A DNA stretch of 13,821 nt from an uncultured Collinsella sp. (GTDB lineage: Bacteria; Actinomycetota; Coriobacteriia; Coriobacteriales; Coriobacteriaceae): contig USCS01000019.1 in assembly GCA_900552875.1 (NCBI GenBank), positions 1 through 13,821 of the forward strand. The letters run 5' to 3'. Below, one piece after another: positions 8,101 through 13,821 of this stretch. How positions within the stretch are numbered: position 1 is the stretch's first letter; the number at the start of each line of letters is the position of its first letter. The notes under the pieces were generated by a model. That model made no database searches. It was given only the letters and a program-made list of their open reading frames with translations, and was not told where the DNA came from. The position numbers were made by a program, and so were the translations under genes.

Positions 8101-8961
8101 AACAACCCCGAGAACATCATCGACGCCGCGGTAAAGCGCCAGAAGGACCGCGCGAGCGGCCAGACGTCGTTCTTCGACATGTTTGGTGACGTTGAGGGCT
8201 CGGGTTTCGAGGTCAGCGTGCCCGATCCGGACGGCCAGGAATGGGACCGCCACCTTAAGCTGAGCCAGGAGAAGGAGGTTCTGGGCATCTATGTCTCGGA
8301 CCACCCGCTGCGCCCGTTTGAGTATGCGCTCAGCAAAGCGCGCGACTTCTCGTTCTCGCAGATCGACACCGGCTACGAAGTTCAGAATCCTACGGGCGGC
8401 ACCATCAACCAGGAGATTCCCGAGGGCAAGGCGCTGTGGTGGGCCGGCATGGTCTCGAGCGTGTCCAAGCGCGTGACCAAAAACGGCGACCCCATGGGCA
8501 TCGTGCAGCTCGAGGACATGGAAGGCGAGGCCACCGTCGTCGTGTTCCCCAAGACCTATAAAGAGGCCGAGGGGTACCTGTACGGCGAGGTCGATCCCGA
8601 GACCGGTGCGCAGCTGTCCGACGCCTTTGTGCGCATCAAGGGCAAACTCGAGCGCTCGGACCGCGGCGACCAGATCATCGCGCAGGAGATCGTGCCGCTT
8701 GAGCTCAACGAGGAGAACAACAAGCCCAAGGTGTTTGAGGTCATGGTGCCCAACAGCCGCTTTAGCCAGGGCAATATGGCGCGCCTGGCCACGGTGCTCA
8801 CCGCTAACCCGGGCGGCGACCGCGTGGAGATCTTTATCGAGCAGGTGGACGGGCGCGTACTGCGCGCCGAGGTGCCTGCCAAGGTCAACGCGCGCTCGAT
8901 TCCGCTGCTGGCCGAGGCCAAGGCCATTGTGGGTAACCAAGGCCGCGTGACGGTTATCTAA
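5158..8961 (+). CDS. dnaE: DNA polymerase III alpha subunit (DnaE), replicative polymerase
   Basis: A 1267-residue C-family polymerase that synthesises chromosomal DNA in the replisome. An N-terminal PHP domain keeps what appear to be all metal-binding positions: His5, His7, Asp16, His41, Glu126, His145, Cys195, Asp268 and His270. The palm has GPGRGSAAGA, then PDIDMDF with catalytic Asp467 and Asp469, and LKMDFLG with Asp629 (equivalent to E. coli Asp401, Asp403 and Asp555). ALYRPGP, VYQEQVM and FNKSHSAGYA (834-843) follow, then helix-hairpin-helix (~910-990), a beta-clamp motif QTSFF (1002-1006), an OB fold (~1090-1180) and a short C-terminal domain. The ATG at 5158 is chosen because CGGAG (5145-5149) lies 8 bases upstream and HLHNH starts at residue 5 as in the family. 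It exceeds E. coli DnaE (1160), mainly through a charged insert of about 55 residues in the PHP domain (~55-117) and about 12 extra residues at 783-807. A possible own promoter lies upstream; the stop overlaps the following inverted repeat by one base. Confidence 0.97.
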   Translation: MAFVHLHNHTVFSMLDGATRIQDMVNRAVELGMPAVAITDHGYMYGVPDLALACDAVNHNTPEYKTWSHDKAFLEKDRRDELVEPDPEENPREHAQYVKDMAMWDEKGNIDELKPPLVIKPIFGCEVYFTPDETLARDHKPELYHMILLAKDQEGYVNLMQTVSEAAVQGFYYKPRVTLDNLRRHAKGMICTSACIAGIIPKYIDRGDMEGAIKWAETFRDTFDPGDFYIEIQEHGITTDNGLTDEQMDRTLIDIAKQVGVKVIATNDFHYLRREDAPVQDVIMCIGMNAKVDDPNRMRMTGSEFYMKTEEEMRAMFPYCPEACDNTLEIADKCYVELDWDSIILPRFPLLDPGETHESQFRRECEKGLRQHYGDDWATREIGGVNIKERFEYEYKVICDKGFAAYFLIVAEYVQWAKDNGIGVGPGRGSAAGAIVAYAMNITAFDPLENGLMFERFLSPQRTEMPDIDMDFDDERRLEVVEHVRQLYGPEKVTHVITYSTIKAKQAINDAARVLDYPVYMGQRLSKMVSSDPKVKLKQVLEKQPGKEDLFNPDFAEAYKKDDDARRIIDTALSIEGLTRGEGVHACAVLICRDPVNEHVPTKLDTKGGVEITQYEGHTVADMGLLKMDFLGLRTLTVISKAKANIKKNFGIDIKEEEIPFDDPEIFKLMGSGHTAGVFQVESAGMTATIKNMKPTEYKHVVALIALYRPGPLGAGMVSSYINRMNGKEPAVSYDDRLDDILGETYGTMVYQEQVMLISVEMCGFSKGESDSRIRKPVAKKKIKLLTSTVLHWEDGSDETTYDHWMNGAIKNNYTREVAQKIWDDVLEFASYAFNKSHSAGYAILVMQTAWLKAHYPHEYMAAVLTSYTGKTDKIVHYVSACRHDGIPVLSPDVNESGTEFTATKEGVRFGLAGIRGVGTGVAQAIIAEREAGGPFKTLHDFVERVDSSQANRRVIESLIKAGAFDSTGYPRRQMMHFVDKNNPENIIDAAVKRQKDRASGQTSFFDMFGDVEGSGFEVSVPDPDGQEWDRHLKLSQEKEVLGIYVSDHPLRPFEYALSKARDFSFSQIDTGYEVQNPTGGTINQEIPEGKALWWAGMVSSVSKRVTKNGDPMGIVQLEDMEGEATVVVFPKTYKEAEGYLYGEVDPETGAQLSDAFVRIKGKLERSDRGDQIIAQEIVPLELNEENNKPKVFEVMVPNSRFSQGNMARLATVLTANPGGDRVEIFIEQVDGRVLRAEVPAKVNARSIPLLAEAKAIVGNQGRVTVI

Positions 8962-9074
8962 AATGATTTTTCTGGGACGGGGATTTAAAAATCATTTTGG
9001 ATGACATAGGGCGGCGGACCAGTCTTTCTGGGATGGGGAATGATTTTTAAATCCCCGTCCTAGAAAAATCATTT
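8961..9074. repeat. Nested inverted repeat filling the dnaE/SNF2 spacer (REP/BIME- or MITE-like)
   Basis: The left arm at 8961-8996 and right arm at 9039-9074 are reverse complements at 35 of 36 positions, and the exception is a G-U pair in RNA. The loop is 42 bases. Each arm is itself partly palindromic: AAATGATTTTT and AAAAATCATT flank a G-rich core, so one large or two small hairpins can form. The core TTTCTGGGACGGGGA (8969-8983) recurs as a direct near-copy with one change at 9025-9039. The AT-rich ends contrast sharply with the GC-rich flanks. The element starts on the last base of the dnaE stop and ends 12 bases before the next gene's ribosome binding site. It has no coding capacity. 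It may also act as a terminator or mRNA-stabilising structure. Confidence 0.9.
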
Positions 9075-9086
9075 GCTGCGTGGATT

Positions 9087-9092
9087 GGAGGA
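9087..9092 (+). promoter_or_regulatory. Ribosome binding site deciding the start of the SNF2 gene
   Basis: GGAGGA ends 4 bases before the ATG at 9097. This favours 9097 over the in-frame TTG at 9073, which lies inside the inverted-repeat arm with no Shine-Dalgarno sequence in front of it, and over the GTG at 9094, which is too close. Confidence 0.8.
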
Positions 9093-9096
9093 AGTG

Positions 9097-12000
9097 ATGG
9101 CGCAGGGGACGTTTGTGCAGGCGCTCCGGAAAGAAGCGGCGCTGAGCGGCACCTTTATGAAGGGGCGTTCGCTCATGCTCAACGGCGCCGTGCTGTCGAT
9201 CGAGGACAGCGGCTCGCGCTTCTCCAAAAACGTGACGGTTGAGGGCTCGGTGCGCGGCTCGCGCGGTGACCTGTACAAGACACACGTGGCGCTCGACATG
9301 GACGAGCATGAGGTGATCGACTACGACTGTGATTGCCCCGCTGCCTATCGCTACCCTGGCATGTGCAAGCACGCCATCGCCACGGCGCTAGCGTACCTGG
9401 ACGCCAGCGGCATTGAGCCCGTTGAGGGGCTGCGCACACCGGTTCGCACGTTTACGGCGGCGCCCAAGCAAGCCGTGCGTCCCGCGTCTGCCGCACCGGC
9501 GGTCAACCCTAACTTTCCCTTCCCGGCGCCCGTCCCCACGAGCCCGAGCCTCATGAAGGCGCTCTCCGATCTTTCGGACGCGCGCATGGATGAGTTGGCG
9601 GGCATGCGCCGCAAGCTCGCCGGCGCTGTCGACCCCGATGCCCCCAAGGCGGTGTTGGAGCCCTCGCTGGTGCCGTACTACAATCCGCTGTTTGCCGACC
9701 GCTTTAGCTGGGCGCTCGAGCTTCGCATCCGCTGCGGCTCGGTGTCCTACGTGGTCAAGGACATCGACGGCATGGCCGCCGCCTACGTGCGCGGGGGCAC
9801 GTTCTCGTACGGCAAGAAGCTCACGTTTGTCCATGCGCCCGAGGCCTTCGACGAGGTTTCGGTGCGCCTGCTCGACCTTGTTGTGGCAACGGTTGTGTAT
9901 CTGAGCGACATCACGAGTTCGCGTTCGGCGTCGTACGATTTTGCACGTAGCGGCTTTGTCGCCGAGCGTCAGCTGCCGCTGTCCGAGCATGACATCGTAT
10001 ACATGCTGGACTTGCTGCGTGGCCGGACCATTTCCTTTGAGCCCGCCTGGTCGCGGGGAACGACGACGCATCGTTCCTACGAGGTAGCGGTTGAGTTGTC
10101 GCCGGTGGGGGAGGACGAGGCCTCGGCAAAACAACCGCCGCTCCTTGCCGCCAAGATCGCGCCGGCGGCCGGTGGCAGCTACGACCTGCGCCTGCCCGCC
10201 GATATGTACTGCTTTGCCTCGGGTGACGTTGCCTATCTGGTCGACACACACCGCGCGCGCCGCGCCGATGCGGCGTTTGCCCAGCATGCCGCACCGTTTC
10301 TGTCGCGTCTGCTGCCCTGTCGCACGCCGGTCCATATCGCTGCCGAGCAGGTGGGCGAATTCTGCCGCATGGCACTGCCCGTGCTGCGCGAATACACTGA
10401 CCTCACCGCTCCCGCCGTGCTCGACACCGTGGCGCCCGAGCCGAGCTTTGCCATGGCGATCGGCGTCGACGATGGGCTCGTGACCTGCAAAATTACGGTT
10501 ACCTACGGCGACTGGTCGGCAGATCTCTTTAGCCTGGGCGCTCCGGGCAGCCCCTTCGAAGAGCGGCGCCCGGGCGTGCCGCCGCGCGACGAGATGGCAG
10601 AGTTTCGCGTTATGGATACGGCGGCCCTGTATTTCGACTTTTACGAGGGCGGCCTGGCGTTTGAGGAACGCGATGACGAGAGCCTGTTCCACTTGCTGAC
10701 CGAGGGCCTGTCTGCCCTGTCCGAGCTGGGCGAGGTCATGCTCAGTGACCGCCTGCGCCAGGTCTCGGTCCGCCCTGCGCCCAAGCTTTCGGTGCGCGCG
10801 ACCGTCAAGAGTAACCTGCTCGATGTCGAACTGGGCGCGAGCGGCCTTTCGGCGGCAGACCTTGCCATCTACCTTGACTCCTACAAGCGTCACCAGACGT
10901 TTGCGCGTCTCACGTCGGGCGACATCATTCGCCTGGACGAGGGTGCCCGCGCCGCGTTTGGTCTTGCCGAGGACCTGGGGGTCGATGCTGTCGACCTGCT
11001 CGACGGCGTGTCGCTTCCCGCGTCGAGTACCCTGTTTGTCGACAGCATGCTTGCGCGCACGCCCGAGCTCGAAGCCGATCGCGACGCTGCGTTCCGTCGC
11101 ACCGTCGAGCGCTTGGATACGCTCGGCAAGATGGACTTTACGGTGCCGGTCTCGCTCAAGGCCACACTGCGCGGCTATCAGGTCGACGGCTACCAGTGGC
11201 TCGGCTCGCTCGAGCACCTGGGCCTCGGCGGTATCTTGGCCGACGATATGGGCTTGGGCAAAACACTGCAGATGATCGCGCATATCCTGGCGCGCGTGGA
11301 GGCGGGGGATGCCAAGCCCACGCTCGTGGTGTGCCCTGCGTCGCTCGTGTATAACTGGACCGCCGAGCTGGAGCGCTTTGCGCCTTCGCTCGACGTGTGC
11401 GCTATCGTGGGCGCCAAGGCGCAGCGCCGCGTGCAGATAGCCGGCGCTGACGAGCATAACGTGGTCATAACGTCGTATGACCTCATGCGGCGCGATATCG
11501 ACGAGTATGCCGAGCAGGACTTTGCCCGTGTGGTGCTCGACGAGGCCCAGTACATTAAAAACCCGCTCACGCAGGTGGCGCACGCCGCCAAGCGTCTGCC
11601 TGCCGGCGTGCGCTTTGCCCTGACGGGCACGCCCATCGAAAACCGCTTGTCCGAGCTCTGGAGCATCTTCGACTTTTTGATGCCGGGCCTGCTTGGCTCG
11701 CGCGAGTCGTTTGCCAAGCGCTTCGAAAGCCCGGTCGAGCACGCCGAGGGTGACAGCGCCGCTCGCTTGCAAGCGCTCGTGTCGCCGTTTGTGCTGCGCC
11801 GCGTTAAGGAAGACGTGGTGGCCGACCTGCCCGAGAAGATCGAAGACACCGTCATGGCACAGCTCACCGGCGAGCAGCGCAAGCTCTACCTGGCCAACCA
11901 AGACCGTATCGCCCAGCAGGTGCAGCATCGCGAGGCATCCGAGTTTAAGAAAGACAAGCTCAAGGTGCTCGCCGAGCTCACCAAGCTGCGCCAGATCTGC

Positions 12001-12561
12001 TGCGACCCGCATCTACACTACGAGGACTACAAGGCAGGGAGCGCCAAGCTCGACGCTTGCATGGAGCTCGTGCACGGTGCGCTCGACGGCGGGCACCACA
12101 TTCTGCTGTTCAGCCAGTTCACGGGCATGCTCGATATCATTGGCAAGCGCCTGGCCAAGGAGGACATCGGCTTTCTTAAGCTCACGGGCGCATCGTCTAA
12201 GGAGAGCCGCGCCAAGATGGTCGCGCAGTTCCAGGCGGGCGAGGTGCCGGTGTTTCTGATCTCGCTCAAGGCGGGCGGCGTGGGCCTCAACCTGACGGCG
12301 GCCGACGTGGTCATCCACTACGACCCGTGGTGGAACGTGGCTGCGCAGGACCAGGCGACCGACCGCGCGCACCGTATTGGCCAGCAACATACCGTGACCG
12401 TGTACAAGCTCATCGCCAAGGACACGATTGAGGAGCGCATCATGCAGATGCAGGAGTCCAAACGCGACCTGGTCAACAGCGTGCTCGGCGGCGACGGCAT
12501 CTCCTCGGCGCTGTTTACCCGCGAGGATGTTCTGGCACTGCTCGGCGGCGACGGGCGCTAA
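9097..12561 (+). CDS. SWIM zinc-finger SNF2/SWI2-family DEAD/H-box ATPase
   Basis: 1154 residues from the ATG at 9097. The N-terminus carries a SWIM-type zinc finger with Cys78-x-Cys80 and Cys90-x-His92, followed by a Pro/Ala-rich linker (~110-150). A long middle region without sharp motifs fits the SNF2-associated domain of bacterial proteins. The C-terminal half is a superfamily 2 motor: LRGYQVDGYQWL (Q-motif region), DDMGLGKT (Walker A, Lys722), VLDEAQ (Walker B, 815-818), LTGTPIENR (motif III region), LLFSQF (motif IV), SLKAGGVGLNLT (motif V) and DRAHRIGQ (motif VI, 1089-1096). Such proteins are double-stranded DNA translocases that use ATP to remodel protein-DNA complexes. RapA/HepA, which recycles RNA polymerase, is the best-known bacterial relative, but it lacks the SWIM finger, so I do not transfer that role. 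The gene follows dnaE across a 135-base spacer dominated by the inverted repeat, so co-transcription is uncertain. All motor motifs look intact. Confidence 0.92.
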   Translation: MAQGTFVQALRKEAALSGTFMKGRSLMLNGAVLSIEDSGSRFSKNVTVEGSVRGSRGDLYKTHVALDMDEHEVIDYDCDCPAAYRYPGMCKHAIATALAYLDASGIEPVEGLRTPVRTFTAAPKQAVRPASAAPAVNPNFPFPAPVPTSPSLMKALSDLSDARMDELAGMRRKLAGAVDPDAPKAVLEPSLVPYYNPLFADRFSWALELRIRCGSVSYVVKDIDGMAAAYVRGGTFSYGKKLTFVHAPEAFDEVSVRLLDLVVATVVYLSDITSSRSASYDFARSGFVAERQLPLSEHDIVYMLDLLRGRTISFEPAWSRGTTTHRSYEVAVELSPVGEDEASAKQPPLLAAKIAPAAGGSYDLRLPADMYCFASGDVAYLVDTHRARRADAAFAQHAAPFLSRLLPCRTPVHIAAEQVGEFCRMALPVLREYTDLTAPAVLDTVAPEPSFAMAIGVDDGLVTCKITVTYGDWSADLFSLGAPGSPFEERRPGVPPRDEMAEFRVMDTAALYFDFYEGGLAFEERDDESLFHLLTEGLSALSELGEVMLSDRLRQVSVRPAPKLSVRATVKSNLLDVELGASGLSAADLAIYLDSYKRHQTFARLTSGDIIRLDEGARAAFGLAEDLGVDAVDLLDGVSLPASSTLFVDSMLARTPELEADRDAAFRRTVERLDTLGKMDFTVPVSLKATLRGYQVDGYQWLGSLEHLGLGGILADDMGLGKTLQMIAHILARVEAGDAKPTLVVCPASLVYNWTAELERFAPSLDVCAIVGAKAQRRVQIAGADEHNVVITSYDLMRRDIDEYAEQDFARVVLDEAQYIKNPLTQVAHAAKRLPAGVRFALTGTPIENRLSELWSIFDFLMPGLLGSRESFAKRFESPVEHAEGDSAARLQALVSPFVLRRVKEDVVADLPEKIEDTVMAQLTGEQRKLYLANQDRIAQQVQHREASEFKKDKLKVLAELTKLRQICCDPHLHYEDYKAGSAKLDACMELVHGALDGGHHILLFSQFTGMLDIIGKRLAKEDIGFLKLTGASSKESRAKMVAQFQAGEVPVFLISLKAGGVGLNLTAADVVIHYDPWWNVAAQDQATDRAHRIGQQHTVTVYKLIAKDTIEERIMQMQESKRDLVNSVLGGDGISSALFTREDVLALLGGDGR

Positions 12562-12698
12562 CCCGCTCGGGTGGGGCCGCCAGGGCGGATAGCGCACGTT
12601 GCCCCATCGTCCCCGCTCGTTATGTGTTCATTTGCGATGCCGTGGATGGTTCGCTTGCCTTTGGGCATAAGAAGCATCGAGAACATCGGCACATCAGC

Positions 12699-12705
12699 AA
12701 AGGAG
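12699..12705 (+). promoter_or_regulatory. Ribosome binding site deciding the superoxide reductase start
   Basis: AAAGGAG lies 6 bases before the ATG at 12712. The same frame is open back to an ATG at 12571, but those upstream 47 codons have no ribosome binding site and no family similarity, so 12712 is taken as the start. Confidence 0.88.
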
Positions 12706-12711
12706 AACATC

Positions 12712-13074
12712 ATGGCGAAATTCTTTAAGGACCCCGACGGCAAGCTCATTGCCGCCCTTGGCAACGACGTTGCAACCCCCGCCGGCTGCACAGAGCTGAC
12801 CGCGAACACCGAGGACGCGGCGCACGAAAAGCACGTGCCGGTCGTTGAGAGCGAGCGCGACGGTCACGTGATCCGTGCGCGCGTGGGCTCGGCCGAGCAT
12901 CCTATGGTGCCCGAGCACTATATCGAGTGGATTGCCCTTGAGGCCGAGGGCCGTCTGGAGGTCCATTACCTTGAGCCCGGCATGAAGCCCGCGACGTTTT
13001 TTGCCGGCGGTTCCAAGACCGGTACCGTCTATGCCTATTGCAACCTGCACGGGCTGTGGTCCGCGACGTTCTAG
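12712..13074 (+). CDS. Superoxide reductase (desulfoferrodoxin/neelaredoxin family) with degenerate N-terminal iron site
   Basis: A 120-residue cytoplasmic protein. The catalytic Fe(His)4Cys centre is complete: His41 in EKHVPV, His63 in SAEHPM, His69 in EHYIEW, and Cys110 with His113 in YCNLHGLW. Glu39 and Lys40, which assist superoxide reduction, are also present. Superoxide reductases convert superoxide to hydrogen peroxide without making oxygen, using rubredoxin-type donors, and are typical of anaerobes. In classical desulfoferrodoxin residues ~1-36 form a rubredoxin-like centre with four cysteines. Here the fold-like sequence (MAKFFKDPDG) is kept but Asp7 and Gly10 occupy the CxxC positions, and only Cys26 remains. 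This resembles the class III enzymes such as that of Treponema pallidum, which lost the same centre. The gene stands alone between spacers of about 150 and 117 bases; I see no convincing promoter hexamers upstream. Confidence 0.93.
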   Translation: MAKFFKDPDGKLIAALGNDVATPAGCTELTANTEDAAHEKHVPVVESERDGHVIRARVGSAEHPMVPEHYIEWIALEAEGRLEVHYLEPGMKPATFFAGGSKTGTVYAYCNLHGLWSATF

Positions 13075-13094
13075 GAGCGCGCCCCCGCTCGGGG

Positions 13095-13100
13095 TATCAT
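13095..13100 (+). promoter_or_regulatory. Possible -10 box upstream of the NAD synthetase-like gene
   Basis: TATCAT (5 of 6 consensus bases) lies 97 bases before the ATG at 13192. No good -35 hexamer is seen at the right distance. If real, transcripts would begin near 13107 and carry the hairpin at 13120-13152 in their leader. Confidence 0.3.
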
Positions 13101-13119
13101 AGCTAGCATATGCACATGC

Positions 13120-13152
13120 AAGCGCCGACTGCATCTTGCGGCCGGCGCTTTT
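13120..13152 (+). terminator. Hairpin with short T-tract: terminator of the superoxide reductase gene or leader attenuator
   Basis: AAGCGCCG (13120-13127) pairs with CGGCGCTT (13143-13150). Inside, after one mismatch, five more pairs form (CTGCA at 13129-13133 with TGCGG at 13137-13141, including a T-G pair) around a 3-base loop. The stem runs into TTTT (13149-13152). It looks like an intrinsic terminator with a short T-tract, 46 bases after the superoxide reductase stop and 39 bases before the next ATG. Confidence 0.65.
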
Positions 13153-13191
13153 ACTGCGATAGCGACGGTTTACGACGGAAAGGGCTGAGCC

Positions 13192-13821
13192 ATGAAGCTC
13201 GCACTTGCACAGATCGATATGCGCCTGGGTGATATTGAGGGTATCTGCGGTCGCATCGAGGACCAGGCGCGCCTGGCCCACGAGCGCGGTGCGCGCGTGC
13301 TGTGCGTGCCGGCTCCGCTCTTTATGGGAGCCCTGCCCGGCGGCCTGGTGGGCGCTGCCGACTTTGAGCACGACATGCTTGCCGGCTTGACCGGCGTCGC
13401 CGAGCGTATCCAGGAGCTCGACATGATCTGCATCGTGCCCGCGGCGGTTTCGTTTGAGGGCCAGCCCCTGCTCGACTACATGATGCTCAAGGACGGTCAT
13501 GTGGTGCCGGCCCGTTCGAGCATTGCCCTGCAGCGCGGTGGGAACGGCGATGCCCGTTGGGCACCGCCGGTGTTTGACGTGGACGGCGTGCGCATCGCGG
13601 TGATCTTCGACTTGGACCGCGAGCTCGAGATGCTGCCGACCGGCGTCGACCTCATTGTCTATTTCCAGTTCAACGCGTTTGATATGACCGACCGCGAGAC
13701 CGCCGCGATCGCCGCCGTGCGCAGCGGAGCCTATCGCAAGATCGCATCTAAGCGCAGCGTGTGGTTTGCCTGCATGGCGCCGGTCGGTGCGTACGACGAG
13801 TCGGTGTATACCGGCGGCTCG
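13192..13821 (+). CDS. NAD+ synthetase-like protein, N-terminal nitrilase-fold domain lacking the catalytic triad (3' end outside window)
   Basis: 210 codons are visible and the frame is open at the window end. The opening MKLALAQIDMRLGDIEG, the block DVDGVRIAVI and the late YTGGS closely follow the glutaminase domain of glutamine-dependent NadE, so I infer a NAD+ synthetase whose ATP-pyrophosphatase domain lies beyond the window. The nitrilase triad appears lost. Where family members have Glu in a PELALTGY-like motif, Ala41 is found (VPAPLFMG). The segment after DGHVVPARSS, which should hold the Lys of RKQHLP-like motifs, has no Lys between 101 and 120. Where the Cys of LICEDLW-like motifs should be, Asp140 is found (VIFDLD). 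If so the protein cannot hydrolyse glutamine and would depend on free ammonia. GAAAGGG (13178-13184) lies 7 bases before the ATG and serves as ribosome binding site. A stand-alone carbon-nitrogen hydrolase relative is the alternative. Confidence 0.78.
   Translation, partial: MKLALAQIDMRLGDIEGICGRIEDQARLAHERGARVLCVPAPLFMGALPGGLVGAADFEHDMLAGLTGVAERIQELDMICIVPAAVSFEGQPLLDYMMLKDGHVVPARSSIALQRGGNGDARWAPPVFDVDGVRIAVIFDLDRELEMLPTGVDLIVYFQFNAFDMTDRETAAIAAVRSGAYRKIASKRSVWFACMAPVGAYDESVYTGGS

Noticed and set aside
7276..8940. Minus-strand open frame of 554 codons opposite the dnaE 3' half
   Set aside because: Shadow of dnaE, with no start context or recognisable domain.
8961..9074. CRISPR-like or phage attachment site reading of the dnaE/SNF2 repeat
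   Set aside because: There are no regularly spaced direct repeats with unique spacers, and no integrase or tRNA gene is nearby; an inverted-repeat element explains it better.
9388..12012. Minus-strand open frame of 874 codons opposite the SNF2 gene
   Set aside because: Same antisense artefact; composition is Arg/His/Ala-rich and the sense strand carries ordered SNF2 motifs.
12571..12711. N-terminal extension of the superoxide reductase to the ATG at 12571
   Set aside because: No ribosome binding site and no family similarity, whereas the ATG at 12712 has AAAGGAG at ideal distance and the usual family N-terminus.

Overview
The window reads as a high-GC Gram-positive chromosome, most likely a gut member of the Coriobacteriia and probably Collinsella or a close relative. 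This rests on the GC-rich codon use, a DnaE-type replicative polymerase with unusual inserts, a cobaltochelatase of the CbiK type, an AddAB-type recombination locus, a desulfoferrodoxin-type superoxide reductase typical of anaerobes, and general resemblance to Collinsella proteins. The genus is an inference from memory of protein families, not a database result. All recognised genes are on the + strand.

Layout: (1) 2-280, the C-terminal end of a sirohydrochlorin cobaltochelatase (CbiK), closed by a strong intrinsic terminator at 294-333. (2) A sigma70-like promoter (343-370) drives a two-gene unit. Its first gene, 407-1345, is a chimera: a lipoprotein signal peptide and acidic linker joined in frame to only the last ~230 residues of an AddB-type nuclease subunit. 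Its second gene, 1349-4981, is an apparently complete AddA helicase-nuclease, 3 bases downstream. (3) A 176-base spacer holds a long palindrome (4994-5056) and a possible -10 box, followed by dnaE (5158-8961), the replicative DNA polymerase III alpha subunit. (4) The spacer between dnaE and the next gene is almost entirely one 114-base nested inverted repeat (8961-9074). (5) 9097-12561 encodes a SWIM zinc-finger plus SNF2/SWI2 family ATPase. (6) 12712-13074 encodes a small superoxide reductase whose N-terminal iron-binding cysteines are almost all gone. (7) A hairpin with a T-tract (13120-13152) precedes 13192-13821, the nitrilase-like N-terminal domain of what looks like a glutamine-dependent NAD+ synthetase, cut by the window end.

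Functionally the centre of the window is DNA maintenance: double-strand break processing (AddA and the AddB remnant), replication (DnaE) and a SNF2 DNA translocase. The flanks are cofactor metabolism (cobalamin, NAD) and oxygen defence.

The points that most deserve a second look are the lipoprotein-AddB fusion next to an intact addA, the apparent loss of the complete Glu-Lys-Cys glutaminase triad in the NAD synthetase-like gene, the class III-like superoxide reductase, the palindromic element filling the dnaE/SNF2 spacer, and two lineage-type insertions in DnaE. I found no rRNA, tRNA, CRISPR array, insertion sequence or phage gene, and no spacer reaches 300 bases.
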